A DNA stretch of 64,000 bases from Orthonyx spaldingii (taxonomy: Eukaryota; Chordata; Aves; Passeriformes; Orthonychidae): positions 2,040,290-2,104,289 of the forward strand of contig VZTJ01004171.1 in assembly GCA_013397795.1 (NCBI GenBank), written 5' to 3'. The notes beneath the pieces were generated by a model. That model did not search any database. It saw only the letters and a list, made by a program, of their open reading frames with translations, and was not told the DNA's origin. The position numbers and the translations under genes were made by a program. This document shows, piece after piece, positions 1 to 14,900 of the stretch (the first letter of the stretch is position 1; each line of letters begins with the position of its first letter).

Positions 1-1865
1 AATTTCTTGACCACCCACACGGCACCCAGTAGGCAAGACTTTTAAAACTGGGTGTCTGTCAGACTTACATCTGCATGTAGGTACTTAAATGCCCTGATTT
101 TCTTAATTGCTGAGCATCTAGTAGTCCTTTACATAGGGTAAAGGGTAACCATCAGAGAGAGAAAAAAAAAAATTGCACTTATTTGGAAGCCTAATTTTTA
201 AACTTCTCTTTTAAAAAAGTTATCTTGGTTTGTATCATCACACTTAAAGGACTGAAAGGGAATCTGTTTGGAGTCCATCTGTACAACTCTCAATAGGCTG
301 CAAAAATACCTGCTGAATAGATACAGGCACTGTCTGTTTCAAGTGTGAGCACATTTTTTCCCACCACAGAATTCCTAGCCCTTGTGGACATGCAGAACAA
401 GAAACCAGAGTTAGTATCATACCTAATTTTCTGGAACTCAGTGCCAGTAAGATGCAGGGCACACTCCCCACAAAAGCACTTTGAAGATTTAGTGGTGCAA
501 CAGACTTACATCAAACCTTCTATTTAAAACATTACTGTTTCTCACACAGGTGAACCACTGTTCTTTAGACGTCCATACAAACAGCCTAGGAAGAGGAAAG
601 ATTCTGACCACTACAGTTTTTCATCATAACAACAAAACTTTTTGCTTGATGATACAAATAGAAAAAAAACCCCTGAACTTTTTTTATTTTACCTCTCTCT
701 TTTTATTTTTTTTTCCTCACATAGCAAGTAGATTTCACAAGAACGTTAGTAATGAAACCCTAAAAATAACATTTACAGGATTAAAGTCAAAACCTGGAAA
801 GGCAACAAATCATCTACTGTAAACACAAAGAAATTGAGGGCCATTTAAGTGAGGCAACATCTTTGATCCACTGTCTCTCATCATCATTCAAATCTAAGAA
901 AACACACAGAAACACGTTGAGTGTCCCCTTAGGAAACAGAAATGCAGTTAATTAAGAAACAGATTTTTGCCTTTTGATCCTTCTAATAATTCTCCCTCTT
1001 TCTCACTGACATGTACACAGAGCGATAAGAGAATAAAGGGTTTAGGTCATTGTTGCTAAAGGCATTATTTTCTACAACCCTTCCCTCCCACGGTGCTATG
1101 AAGAGCTTTCAGCTCTTGTCTGTCCTCACTGCATATTATCCTTCTCATACACACACTGATACTTACAAATAAGGAATGTGGTTGACCTGGCAACAGGATG
1201 TTCATTTCCTATTTTATCCACCATTTCTTTTAATAACATTAGTCTCAGCTAAGTAGAGAACAGTTCTAGCATTGCACAGTTTTGCATGTGTCTGGTTATA
1301 CCAAGTACAAATAACAATCCCCAAACCACTCCATGTTGTGAGATCACTTCAAGAACATGGTTCTGCCAAACACGAAAATAGACCAGCATAATCAAAACCT
1401 TCTAACTTGTATAATTCAGTATTATTATTTAGGATATTTTTTTCCCCCAATAGGCTTACCTAGAATCAAAAGGATTGAGAATTATACCCTGTAAGGAAGT
1501 TTCTGGGCAGGCGGAGGTCTTGTGAGAGGAAGGAAAAAATGAGTCATTAGACTAGGGAAAGCAAGTGACCTGTCCAGGACAGACTCATATAGGAGAAGTC
1601 TCTGGTCAATGCAAAGGCCCAAAGAGACTGACATGATAGTGTTGTAAGTAAAGGAAGACCATACCCAATCTCTCCCAACCTTGAAAAATAAGAGAAACAT
1701 TGGTATCTGAAAGTCTTCATTTAGGGTATCTAACCCGAGGTAAACGTATCATCTAAAAATGTAAGCCTGTATTTAATAAAGCTCCTTAAAAACACAGCAA
1801 AACAAGAAGGTGAACTCGTGCTCCCATTCTGCTATATGATTATTTTGCTCATATTCCGTATCAAT
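1..1865. other. Non-coding, no gene seen
   Basis: This AT-rich stretch has frequent stops in all frames on both strands. Short open frames here (60 to 90 codons) have no recognisable motif, signal sequence or splice context. No repeat family was recognised. Confidence 0.6.
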
Positions 1866-2234
1866 CCCTGGAGAAGAGGAGGCTGAGGTGAGACCTCATG
1901 GAAGTCTACAGCTTCCTCGTGAGGGGAAGCAGAGAGGAAGGCACTGATCCCTCCTCTGTGGTGACCAGTGACAGGACCCAAAGAAAAGACTTGAAGCCGT
2001 GTCAAATGAAGTATAGGTTGGATATTAGAAAAAAGTTTTTCACCCAGAAGGTGTTTGGGCACTGGAACAGGCTCCCCAGGGAAGTGGTCACAGCACCTGT
2101 GCAAGAAACTTTTGGACAACACTCTCAGGAAAACGATGTGATTATTGGAGTTGTCCTGTGCAGGGCCAGAAGTTGGATTTTGATGATGCTTGTGAGTTCG
2201 TTCCAACTCAAGACATTCTATGATTCTATGATTT
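1866..2234 (+). mobile_element. CR1 LINE, truncated 3' end
   Basis: This is the 3' end of a chicken-repeat-1 (CR1) non-LTR retrotransposon, inserted in sense orientation. Seen in the sequence: the opening resembles the CR1 block encoding LEKRRLR, here followed by a stop. An open frame from about 1898 reads SFLVRGSREEGTDP, then RLDIRKKFFT, then HWNRLPREVVTAP. These match the C-terminal end of the CR1 ORF2 protein, downstream of the reverse transcriptase. The copy ends with two ATTCTATG octamers at about 2215-2230, the characteristic CR1 tail. CR1 copies are usually 5'-truncated, as here, so this piece has no reverse transcriptase and is inactive. The retained reading frame suggests moderate rather than extreme age. 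The exact left edge is uncertain by some tens of bases. Confidence 0.92.
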
Positions 2235-5200
2235 TGTACAGCTTTAATGATTCAATTTGAATTTGCAATATGATTCAATGGTCTCTGTGAGAAACACAGC
2301 ATCAAGATGCATTTGGTTGTATCACGTGCAGCCTGTGCCACGTCTTCAGCTTAATTTCTCCAAATAAGCGGCATTATAGATAAGCTCTGATCGCTGTCAT
2401 GAGTGCCACCCTGCTCACAAGACATTCAAACCCTTCCAGAGTATCTCTGCAAGATTTATAGACAAAACCAGGAAACAAATTGCAACTCTCCTCTTCTAAA
2501 TAAAGACGGCTGCAATCCCCAAGGCTGTTTGTGGAAGCTACTGTTGTGGGTACATAATGGTTGCCTACACAGTAACACAGCACCAGCGTCTAACTTTGTA
2601 CAAAATATGTAAGAGTACTCAGTTCTTTTCAGCCCAAAGTACTTAGCAATCAGAACAAACATTTTATTTTGTTTGATTACTCCCCCAACTCTTTCCAGTA
2701 AAATCAGGCTGTTACGCATACTTTTATAAACATACAAAGAAGTGTAAAACCCAACAACATATATTCCTTTAAACTCAAATTTTGCATCACCTGGTTATTG
2801 CAAAAGTGTATTAAAAGACAGCTAATGTGAAGGAAGTATTTGCCAGTGAAGGCTGGAACACAGCCAGAAAGCTATACTTTACAAAGATTTTAATAGCTAT
2901 GAAATGTTTGGTACTTTGTGCTGGAATTAGTGAACAGGCTAATTTTTTCTCTGTAGGAGGCTACACTCAAAAACCTGCAGGTGTGAGACCTGAGTGTATG
3001 AGTATGCTTGCCTACACCTGAAGCCATTTCCCCACCACGCAGTTTGAGCAGCACTGCACTGTTTAGGAGCATCGAGGAGTAGAGTGTCTGTAAGTTAGGA
3101 TTTTAAGTAGTATCAGCAGCATACTGTGATGAACGTGCACCACATCAGTTCACACTCCTGCCTGCCTCTAGACTACAGCGTCTGTTCTTCTCAGAGATAA
3201 TGATTGAATTTGATGGCTATATCCTCCAGAGCCTCCTCCCTCCAGCATTGCTTCACACCTGAACAAACCCAAGTGTGAAATGCTTCCACTCTGATTTGGT
3301 AGCGGTTAGAATACCATCTTTACAGGGTATAAGAAACATTCAAGACAGCAAAAGTTCAATCTCTGTATGTAGCTACTCAGTAGGTCCATAGCAACTACAT
3401 AAAAACACCTTCAATTTTTGCATTAGCAACATTACTTTTGCCACAACATCTGCCAGACTACCCATGGGCTCCCTTGCTAGATAGAGCATTCCAAATAAGA
3501 CATGATGCTGGCAATAAGTAAGCCTATGTGTTATCAAAACCAATCCTGAAATAGCTACAATGCATAGTTGGTAAGTCCTTACCAACATTTATCAACAGAA
3601 ATCTCCCATAGGAATTAATCCAAAAATGTTCATAGTGCACAAAAATGTTAATTGATTAGGAAAATCTAACTTGCAATTACAGGCCCAGTCCTAAACTAGC
3701 TTCATACAGAACTGCGATCGAATTGTTTTCCCTTAGCATAGAGGTTCATCTTTTACTTTCTTGTCAGTCCAGAAGCAAACTGATACAGAAAAAAACCTCA
3801 CCATCCTATTCTGGACAGAAAAAAAGTTCTCTGCACATGACTGACATAGGACATACCTGCACTAATCTGGAATTTTTGCAGGGCCTTATTAATAAAACTC
3901 ATTGCTAAAATGCCAAAAAAGCACTTGACTGAAAGGCATATCCAGTCCTTTCCCAACATACTGCTGGTGTTGAGACTGCCTGCTCAGCGCCTTCATGACC
4001 ATTTTAGCAAAAGCCAATGTTAGCACACAGGTTAAAAAATAGTTTTTTATTCAGCTGAGTCAGACAAGGAGGCAGGGTTTGTTGAAAAGGCTGGAGGGCT
4101 TCCTTGCAGCCAAAACAGTTGCCTAGCTATACACTATCTGCCCGTGGGAGTGTCTGGCGGGAGGGTGAATCTGGGACAGCACTTTTGGTATCCCCAACAG
4201 TGTCAAGTGCATTCTGTCCTTTGACTACTTCATAGGTGTATCCACACGTTGTGCAAATGGCACTGTCACTCTGCACTGCTCCACTTATTCTATGTACACT
4301 GTCAGACAGATACTTACAGTCTTCAGGGTTCTCTTAAGGACTCTCTGACATTCCTGTTGTATGATGGGATTTAAAGGTTGCCTGTACTAAGCCAAAACTT
4401 CTGCTGCCTCTCAAGGGACAAAGTGGGTGCCAAATACAGAACTCAGGAATGCCCACTGCTCACAAGATCATCCTACCAGACACAACACAAGTAGACTCAC
4501 TGTCAATATGTCTGAAATACTTCTGACTGATCAGACATGTTCATTGTTGCCTGTGAGAACGTGTTCTCTTGGCTCAGCACACTAAGAAATGGCAGGATTG
4601 CTGCTGCCACCCCAGAGATTTGGATGCTGCTACTGCTGCTGATAGGGGAATAGGTGGTGCTGCACTGAAACTTCCCTTTCCAGCAACAGTCCCTTCCTCA
4701 TAGCTCGGCTCATGCCTTCCCAGCCACCGCCCCTTGTTAGACAGAACAAGAAAAGGAGGGAGCATGCCACTCCCTCAGCTGCATTTCTTGGGGAGGCAGC
4801 TCCCTTTCTCCTCCAGGGAAAATAAGGAGTAAATGAGGCAAAAACGGGCTCTCTGTTCTGGCCTGCTCTTCTTGTTAGGGAAGGAGATGATACAGCTGTT
4901 GAACCCAACACCTGCTGTTATCCAGGTGTGGGGGAAAAAACTGGTCATCAAAAACATGGATCCCTACTGAGCAAGGGAAATTAATTCATCCAGCTTCTAC
5001 CTGATTCACCTTTTTCCCTATATTCTCAGGAAAATCAAAGGACAATGATATCTATAGGCTCCAACTGGATTTTACAATACTCTTAAACCATTGCTGCAGT
5101 TTTCAACAACAGAAACCTCTCAGTTTTACCCATGACTGCCCCAAGAAATTCTTAGCTGCACTCAGGAATTCTTGCTCCTGGACAGCAGCAGTTCCTGCTG

Positions 5201-8200
5201 AATGCAGGTTATCAACTACAGAAACATGGTTGCCCAGGTCAGGAAGAAGTCCCTGTGAAATACTAGCATTTAGCAACAGACTAGAGCATTCAGACTTAGT
5301 TAACTACCATAGCAGAAGATATTTTTGCTTAGTCAATTACTAGCTAATTGCAGCTAATCACTTATAACCCTTTAGTACTATCTGTTCTTATAAAATAATT
5401 TATTTAAATGTGGTAGCCATCACTATCTGTAAATTTAGTGCCTAGCATGGCACTTCTTTTATGATTTTCCTACTTAGAGAAGGATTTATATAGAATTTTT
5501 TAGGGTGAAGGGAGGGGAAGAGTACTTCATAAATGGTCTTCATCCCTCCAATAACCTCCTTGTTCAAAATGCAGGATTGAACAGCATTTGGAGTAGGAGT
5601 CTCTTTAGCACTTAGCCCTAAAGATGGTCTTTTTAATAGTCACAAAATCTGTGGAGGAAACAGGGTGACTTGCATTCTACTGAGTTCCACAGGGACCAGG
5701 TGGTTTTACATCCTATATCTAAACTTCTGTTGAAGGTGGTTTAGAATTTCCATTTCAATCAATGCATAGTTTTTATCAGTGCTCTTTCCAAAACCACATC
5801 CATTATATGGGGAAACTAGATTATATAAACTTGATTTCAAGATGGTAAATCACTGTCTGGGAAAGGCAAGCCTCTGTGAAGTTACACAGATTATTCTGTA
5901 GCATCAGAAACAGACAGGTATGTAATCCTCAGTATCATCTCCTATCCAAAATTTGTTTTCAAATAAATCACATTTTATAAAGAAGTTGGAACTGGAGATT
6001 TAGGGTAGCTTTGTGCAACATTTTTGTTAAGGAAATTGACATCTTGGTGCTTTCTTTGTAGAGCTTTGGATTTGAAATCTCTCCAGAGGGGCTGTTTGGA
6101 AGGTTAGTCATTGTTTAATTAGTACTCGTCTCAACCAGCATCCGGACTTAAAGATTCACAAGTAGGTATATATTCAAGAAATTCTCAGAGGAATTAACTA
6201 CCAGCAACTGAATATGCAAAGTTCAGAAAATTGCTCATCCTACCTCACTTCAGTTTCTTCAGAGATTTTATTCTTTTAAATTGGCAAACATAAATGCAAA
6301 GTAAGCAGGACTGCATGCCCTTTTTCTGCCTCCATGCCTAAAGAGAATAATCCAGAGGCAACTATAAAATCACTTTCTTTTTCAGTTCCCAAACTCAACA
6401 TAGGCACACCTAAGAACATAGGCAGGTAAGGTATGCTCTGAAAACAACAGTAATACCATTAACTAGGAAAGTTCAATAAGGTCCTACTTAGGAATGCATA
6501 CAGCTGGTCGGGATATCAAAACTGTTAGGGACCAACATCTGCTCAGAACCCTGGAAAAAATCAGGATCTTGCACACAGATTTGGAAGCAAAGCTTAAGTA
6601 TCAGGTCAGTCACGTGGAGATTTTCTCAGCTTCTAAGGAAACCACGCTCCCTAGCAGACTATGATTGTTTAGTCAGCCCACAATTACAACTTGTTCAAAC
6701 AGCATACAGACACCAGGCAGAAATGAACATTTAGTAGGGAGACTTGGGTGGAAAAAAGAAACTTGCCACTCACCAATTACTAGCTGTTCTGAACTATTAC
6801 TTCAAGGACTTTAAAGGACTCCGTTAGATTGATTCTTTCGAGATGTTAGGCAAAACTAAGCCAAAACACTGCACTACAAATTACAGGTCACTTACTCTGA
6901 TTTGCTATTGCTTTACAACCAAAATTCCTTCCCCCCCNAGTTTTGCTTATAGATGGCTGTTTCAACCCATGGGAAAGCAAGCTGTTCTGTATAGGTTACC
7001 ATATTGTTGGGAGTAGCAACATGGGTCCAGGTCCTACTTCACCTCACCTCTGGTAAGGACAGCTATGCTGGGAACTACTCCTGCCCCACTGAGCAAGAAA
7101 AGAGCTGGAGTATGTAGGCAGCAGTTACCTGGAGGGGAAAGGAAGTGTTGCTTACATCAGTGCTTCTCCTCTCCCAACAGCAGCAATGGCATTCCTGTCC
7201 TGGCCTTCATCCTCAGAGAAGAGAATCACAACTTTGCCTTCATATCTAAGATGCCTTAAGCTGAGATGTGGCTCAAAGCAAGACAGCTCAAAGGAAGCAT
7301 ACTGAAAGCATTAAATTTTGTATTTTATGTTAATATATACAAGTACACAAACAGACCAACAATTTCTACTTAAAAATCGTCTATGGCATCTAACAAACTC
7401 ATTGTTATGCTGGGAGTAGCCATGATGAGGAATCTCTCTCTTTAATTCATAACAATCCTGAAGAACAAAGTCATCCAACATCCAGGGATACACCAGCTCC
7501 AATATTCTTAGCAAAATTAATTTATGTCAGTTGCAAGTAATTTTATTTTCTGGGAAAATAATTTCATTTGTATCATGCCAAAGACAACAGAAAGCCACAG
7601 GTATTCCTCAAGTAGACTGGTTCTTTCCCTCCTGAAATGAGATGAGTCAATAAGAAACTAATTAGAAAGTCAAGGAGAGTTGCCCAAGTGGGGATACAGA
7701 CTATAAGCTGTATTTGCACCATCACCTTTTCCTCCTTTAGATGTAAATTCAGTATTCCAGGTCCCAGGCCACTTGCTGCCTAAGGAAATGACATTAAATC
7801 CTGAGTGAGCACAGGAAAACTAGGAAGGGGAGATAGGAATGCCAGTTGCACAGCTTTTAAACAAAACCTTATCAGAACACTCTCAGAGCACACCACTTGT
7901 TCTCTCTTGCTTTATTAGCTGGACGTAAGGTGAATTTACTGGGAGTTAGCTATGGATAAGAGGAAAATATTGATAACAGAACAAAACATATAAAATCCTG
8001 GAGACCCAGCTGGTAGGGGTATCCAGTAAGCAGGAAGACTTTTCCTCCTACTCACACAAACCCCGCTCCGCAAACAACCCTTCATGGCAGGTATCTAATT
8101 AACAATGCTGGCACTGGTGTGGAGGATGAGCCTGCCTCTGAGTTCAGCTCTGCCCCGTGGCAGAGGCATGCTTTATTACTAATGGAACAGTTTGTTGCTG

Positions 8201-8639
8201 GCCTTGGAATAGAAAGAGATTTCATCTGGATATATACATATATCTTTGTTAGCAGAAATAAAAATGTTTATCAAAACCCACTGTTGCAGATCTACACAAA
8301 GAGCCTCACAACTAAATACCAAAAATGAACAGGAGAGAAATTCAGTAATACTGTGGTGCAACGAGGAAATGGTAATGATAGTGTATTTATTCTCATGGAA
8401 TAAAAACATTAGTGTGCCAAAAGCATACACAGTATTTTAGCAATCACAATCAAGCAAAATCAGAGACCCAAAGATCCTACATTCTAACAGAACCATGTAT
8501 TTACAAATACATCATTAAACCAAATATTTAACCTGCACTTGAGAGATGTCACCGAAGTAAGCTTTGGTTTTCTTTCATTCTGGAATTTCTACTTGCTGAG
8601 AAAAAAAATGTACCCCAGGGCACAATTCCTGTTCTTCCC
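2235..8639. other. Non-coding, no gene seen
   Basis: This is a long AT-rich stretch without a recognised gene. A slightly GC-richer patch at about 4560-4960 carries three overlapping minus-strand open frames of 60 to 93 codons. They have no domain and no matching splice structure, so I do not call them. One ambiguous base (N) at 6938 follows a C homopolymer. A 40-base segment at 6386-6425 sits between a strong polypyrimidine-AG and a GTAAG, but it is too short to support an exon call. Confidence 0.55.
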
Positions 8640-8970
8640 TTCTATTTCCATTCATGCCTACCCATGTCAGTTCTTGTCCTTTTTTTATTCCAACTATCTT
8701 GCTTGTTCCTGCTCTCTAATACCCTTGGTTCAATTTCAGCTCTGCTTGCCCCCATCCTGCCTGCTAACTCTTCTCCCATGCACCAGTCATTGGTCCCCAT
8801 TCCTCCTGCAGAGACCCTCCCCTACTTTCCCTCCACTGTGCTTTCCAGCTCCTACCCTCCCTCTTTGCTCTCCCCAGTTCCCCAGGCCTCTCCTGAGGTT
8901 CCTGCACCCAACCCCCCTGACTCCACATGCAGTCATGCCAGCTTTCCTTCAGGCTGCAATGACACAAGCT
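8640..8970 (+). repeat. C/T-rich low-complexity tract
   Basis: The plus strand is strongly pyrimidine-rich, with many CCCT, TCCC and CTTT words. Such DNA has few stop codons, which explains two overlapping plus-strand open frames (149 and 122 codons) and one on the minus strand (93 codons). One frame begins with a hydrophobic stretch followed by Pro/Ser-rich sequence and could superficially pass for a secreted mucin-like protein. Overlapping frames being open together is better explained by base composition than by coding. Confidence 0.6.
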
Positions 8971-11900
8971 CTGAGAAGACAAAGGTAAAATCAGTCCTGG
9001 CACTGCATAGTGCTGGAATGGGAAGAGATTAAAAACAGAGAGCAAACAACTCAGACCCCAAAGTCCTAAGTGTGTTCAGTTGAGCAGGCACCAAAAACAC
9101 CTGAAGGGACAGAGCCTACTGCATGGACACAGAACCTTTACAGCCACAGAGCAATGTGCATACATGCACCGAGGCTTACAGCTCCTACTTAAACATGTAC
9201 TTCCCTGCCCCCCAAACCTAAAGCTGGTCAGAAAACTGAACACCTCTGTGAATCCTGTATTCAGCCATTAGGTTCTGACAAGTCTGCCTTGCTGTGCAGG
9301 CTAGCTTAGATTTTCAGAGGCTTGCAAACTGACCAAAAATGGAGAACTTAACATAGCTGTATGTAGACTTGGATGGGTGCCCTGACAAATTTCAAGTCTC
9401 TGCTTGTAAACTGGCTAGAGCTTCAAAAGCAAAACAGGTATGCATTAATTTCAAGAGAGGCAAAACATCTTTACTCCCTAACCTTGTTCTCAGAAATGGA
9501 CAAACTTGCTTCAAACTCTCCCACAATGCCACCTAACTGAGGGAGATGCTTGGCTCGAAGAAATTAATCCCAAATGCTTATAATTTGAAAATTTGTATAC
9601 AATTTAAAATGAGGTCATGCACACAAGCAAATCAAAAGAAGGAATTAATTCACTTCTTCCCATGGGCAGGCAGGTGTTCAGTCACCTCCAAGGGAGCAGG
9701 GCCCCATCACATATAATGGTGACTTGAGCAGAAAAATGCCATCACTCCAAACATGTCCCCCGCTTCCTCCTTCTTTCTCCCACTTTATATACTAAGCATG
9801 ATTTCACACAGTTTCCCTTTGGCCAGTTTGGATCACCTTTCCTGGCTGTGTCACCTCCCAGCCCCTGATGCACCCCCAACTTCCTCGCCACCATGGCAGT
9901 ACAAAAAGCAGAAAAGGCCCTGGCTCTGTGTAAGCCCTGCTCAGCAAGAACAAAACCATCTCTATATTATCAACTCTGTTTTCAGCAGAAATCCAAAACA
10001 TAGCCCTGTACTAGCCACTGTGAAGAGAACTAACTCTATCCCAGGTGAAAACCAGCACAGTGGCTTTTGCTTTCCCTATTAAACTATCTTTATCTCAACC
10101 GATGAGTTTTCTAGCTTTTACCCTCCTGATTTTCTCCAAGAGGCTGTGTGGGGCTTAGTTGATGGCTGGGGTTAATCCATGACAAGTCTCTATAACAGAA
10201 AGCACCAGATTACACTATCTTCATCATATTTAGAACATACACATGCATCTTTTTAATTGCTTTTTCCACTTTCTTGCTGTTACATGTGCTGTAAACCTCA
10301 CCCTTGAAAATTCAGCCATCAGTTTACGCCAACACTCTTTTGTCCTGCAGGGGAACAGGCCAGCCTACTAGGTATTTAAACAGATTCAGTGACTAGCTTT
10401 TCAAGAAGACACAGACTGTGATTCCTATCAAAGACTCTCTGTATTTCTTCTCCCAGATTTCTTCAAAATATTGGAAAGGGTTATTTAGAAGATAAAGCAT
10501 GTAAAGAAATCTGTATGTGGCCAAATGTAGCAAACAACCTGAAAGAGTAAGGAACTAAACAAGGATATGTTTCCTCCTTGTTCAATGTTCCTGTGACAAT
10601 TCATTCTGAGCGTTCTTGGCTTGTCACTGATGTTAGTATGATTTGACGGTGCTTAAAACAGTGCACAGATAGCTTCTCCATTTCAAAACTGAACATGATT
10701 ATTTTGCCCGTCTCCTCTTCTGAGGAATGAACTTCAGAGAAAAGATGTAAAAACAATTTAAGAAATCATCTGTGCATGTAGCGTGCATTATGTTTGTCAT
10801 CCAGGTCTCCACAGAGCAAGAATTCACATCAAGGGTTACTAGAATTGTGAGGTTATTCACCAACAAGGCTTCTTTGATGGAAAAGGCACGTTACAGTAAC
10901 CCAAAATTTCCATTAGTATTTATTTTAATGTCAAAAGGTCTATCTTAGGTTTCTTTGCAAATAAGCAAAAAAGGTTAGCAGGCATGCTCCTGCTTCCAAC
11001 CAGTCCTCCAGAACCTTCACATTTTCATTGTTATTATTATTAAGGGTGATTTCCCCTGACTATCAGTCAAACCTGTGGTGCAAGACATAGCTAAACTGCC
11101 ATACAATGTTTTGCATATGGGCTCTGCCAGACATTCTCAAGAATAGCACTGGAATATTTTTAAAGCTGTTACAACCTAACCTGGCCAGTATTCTTCTCCT
11201 TCAATAATGTCAGCATAAATCTCAGAAATCATGATTCAACCTCTGAAACAAATTGATGTCTTTACCAGAACAGAAAAGATACTTTAAAATGGGTCATATA
11301 GATCAATACATCCATTAGAATGGGTCACAAGAACCTGTTCATAACTTTCTGTTGTAAAGGATGTCACAAGATTAAATAGCCTAAGACCAAACAAAAATGA
11401 CCAAAGATTTACCTCATTATCTTTCTGAGGCAGCTTCTGCTCAAACAAAATAGGATATTTCAGCAACCTCTACGGTTCTGTGAAGGTTATGATGATTCTG
11501 TGAAAGTAGTGCAAATAATAAAAAAAAATGAATAAAACATTTCCAGTAACATGGAATTCTCTTTACTCAAACTTCCCTTAGTCAAACTTTTTAAAAATAG
11601 GTTATAAAGTCTCCTAATTATAGAGTACTGAACCCCATTCAGTCAATCACAGCTCTGGATCCTCTCAGAATAAACACTACACTACTGATAAATGTACAAT
11701 ATTCTTCTTAATACCATTTAGCTCCTTATATGAGCAAGGGCATAATTAAGGTGCTTGATGCTGATCTATGCAGAATAGTCATGTTTAAGGGAGTCACTGT
11801 CAATATTTCACATTGCTGGATGAAGCATAACAAATACTAATGAAGAACTTTGTCATGGTTTTCTAAAGACGAAGTCTAATAGCCTGGGAATCCTGACACT

Positions 11901-14900
11901 GAACACATTAGTTCATTCAAATCTTGTTTTCCAGTCCTTCACCTCAGCTACCCACCTTTGATTCTAGTCAGAAAAGTTAATCTATTTTTCCCTCTATCAA
12001 ATATATAATCATTCTACTCTTCAGGAGTCTGTTGCGTGAATCCAGACTCTTCGTATACTGGCAAGTACCTATCCAGAGGAGGCAAAGCAAAACAGACAAC
12101 ATGAAGTACCATACTTGCACAATGCAACAAGGAAACAGGACATTAAAATTACATTTTCTCATTTGTTCAACACAGTAATTTTACACCCAGCTATTAGTGT
12201 TTTCACATCCTGTAGTATAGTTACATGTGCTTCTGTAATGCACATAATCCTCTTCTCTTTAGGAAGCTCCAGGAAACACACTTGTTGATTCACACCAGAG
12301 CAGAATGTTATTAAATAAAACTAGTATTTATGTGTGAATGTGCAACAAAAAGCAAGTAAAGTGGATCCCAAAAGAGCATCTTGCTTATTTTTGCATCTCT
12401 AGTTTTGCTGAGCTTATTCAAAATGCTTGCCAGTTACAAGAGATCTCACAGCACAGCTATTACACTTTGTGCAGGCATGCCATTCAAATTAGGTAATAAA
12501 ACCTACTAAGTAGTAAGATTCGAAGTCTCAGTTTTGGTATTGCACAAAGACTGTAAAATAGCTTTTTACGATATTCAAATGAGATGAACAGAATAGCCCC
12601 AATAAATATACAAAAGGGGCAGCCCTTAGTAGCTCTGTCCTACTTTTAATGCTTTTACTCTAACAGCAATGCTATTCTCTACCTCCCCTGTAGCAGATTG
12701 CAGTTTTCTCCCTTCTTTGTAGCATGGCTAATAAGTTCTGGGTTAGAGCAGCTTAGACCTCAGGCTACCAGTATGTTGAAATCAATTATACAAAGCCCAT
12801 TCATTTTGATACAATGTACTAAACTGCTGCTGTCACCGCAGTAGAATGGCTGCTCAGATTGTTGTTTTGGATTTCTCCCCCCCTTTTCTTTTTTATCATT
12901 ACAATGTCTTAAACCATTGGCAAAGTTGGCATTCTTTACTGAATATACTGCCTCCTACCTAGGATGCAATGCCCACTTCAAGATTAGTCAAAACCAACCA
13001 GAAATTCAGAAGCAATGAAAGCCTAAAACATGAATTCTGTATATAGTGTGAATTTTGTGCACAATAAGATTAAGAACCCAATTCATTCAGTATATCAAAT
13101 GACTGATTTGGTTACAAATGGCAATTCCAAGATCAAAGAAAGAAAATTCTCTAAAAGTGTAAGAGCTGCAAAAATTAAGACTTTCTCTAACTTTTGTTTT
13201 TAAATGGATACACAATGTGTGTATTAATGAGATACTGATATATAATTATTTCCATATAAATTTAGGATATAAATGGATACCTTACAGTTCTTAAAACTGA
13301 AAATGGCATTAGCTGTCTCAGATTGTCAAATTTATTTTTCTAACAATCATCCATTTCAATGGCAATCATAATTCTTATACGAAAATATTGTTTATGATAA
13401 TAGAAAAAGGAGCAATAGTAAAAAAAGACAACAAAAAACACTCAAGACACATTGTGACTACATTCCTCAGGTTGTCTAAGACACCTGAACCAATCCATTA
13501 ATTCAAAGGCACTGATATAGGTGGACTTCTCAAGGTACTTTTCAACTTGCAGCACTGGTACGAAAGCTTTTTCTTTTTTTAAAAATGTGAACCTTTCTCT
13601 GTCAGTTTAGTATGCCAAGCCGGCTCAACATAGGGTCACACAGGAACCAGAAAGGAGGAGGGAGCAGGACTACCCTTTTTGGCAATTGCAAACCATTTCA
13701 TTGCCACAGCCTACTCATGCAACCTTCACATCCTACCTTACTAAAGGCTGTGAAAAACGACACAAAAATATACTAAAGCCACTAAACATAATGAACTTAA
13801 AATGCATGATTCAACATTACATCTCACTCAGAAAATAACAGCCCTCAGAACTCTCTTTGAGCCCACAAAAGAAGTAAAAGTTAGTCTAAAGAATCCCCAG
13901 TGACTTATATGTTGCCAGGGAGATAAATTCAGAAAGAAACAGGAAACAATGCTTCAGTCTATAAATGTGAGGTACTAATGTGGAAGGAGGGGCATAACTT
14001 TTAGCTTGCAGATCCCGAGCTTATACAAAAGATCCCAAACAAAGGACACACAAGAACCCCTCAGGAGGGCTGCTCAAAACAAAGTATAAGTACAAAACTG
14101 AGCGTGTATTTCCAGGTACATTATTTCTGACAGCAAAGCCAGTATTAAAGGTATCTGACTTCCCTGATCCATTCTTCATGTGCTTTCCTTCACCTTTCCA
14201 TACACAGCCCATTGTTCCCTGTAAGGTGCCAATGTGACTGAAATGTCCCAGATTAACATAGACAAGACCCCCTTCTAATTAGACTCAATAACTGTGACAT
14301 AAATACTTCCCAATAGTAAGAATGATACAGCACTTGAATACAGAATAGGGAAATGGTCAAACTAAGTCATGCATCACATAATGAAAGGCTGCAAAGTTAG
14401 AGAGCAATTTCTGTCTAAATGTACAGTCCTGAGTTTCAAAGACTACGTTTCTGCATGCCTCCTGGACAGACGAGCACGCTGTGTAATTATTCTGAGCCTA
14501 AGTTACTCCTTCACAAGCGTTCTTGTGAACTAACAAACAGAGGCATGCAAACTAGGTGTAAAAGGATCACCCGCTGACCAGCCACACGATGAGTCTGGAC
14601 ACTGTCAGTTGCAACCATCCTCAAAGTTATGCAAAGTCTGGGGAAAAAAGAAGGTACAACAGGCCACAGAAGAGCTATGCCCACTGTAAACACTGCGGGA
14701 ATGTAAACACTATGCAGCATAAATGCTGTGGGTGTTGGCAGAATGCAGCTCTGCTGCTGTGGGACCAGCTTGCCAGCACTGCAAAACTTGTTCCTTTCCC
14801 ATCTCCCAGCCTCCCCCAAACCCTTTCAATTCAATCTCAAACTGCAATGATCATTAAAAACAATGAGTACGTCTGGCGCAAGTAAACGTGCCTTGACTAT

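Noticed and set aside
3960..4960. Possible solo LTR of an endogenous retrovirus
   Set aside because: No paired TG/CA ends, no target-site duplication, no recognisable primer-binding or polyadenylation arrangement.
6386..6425. 40-bp segment between a strong acceptor and GTAAG
   Set aside because: Too short to judge, and short splice-like coincidences are expected in 64 kb.
8539..9045. Three overlapping open frames, one with signal-peptide-like start and Pro/Ser-rich body
   Set aside because: They lie in a C/T-rich tract where stops are rare in several frames at once; no domain and no splice support.
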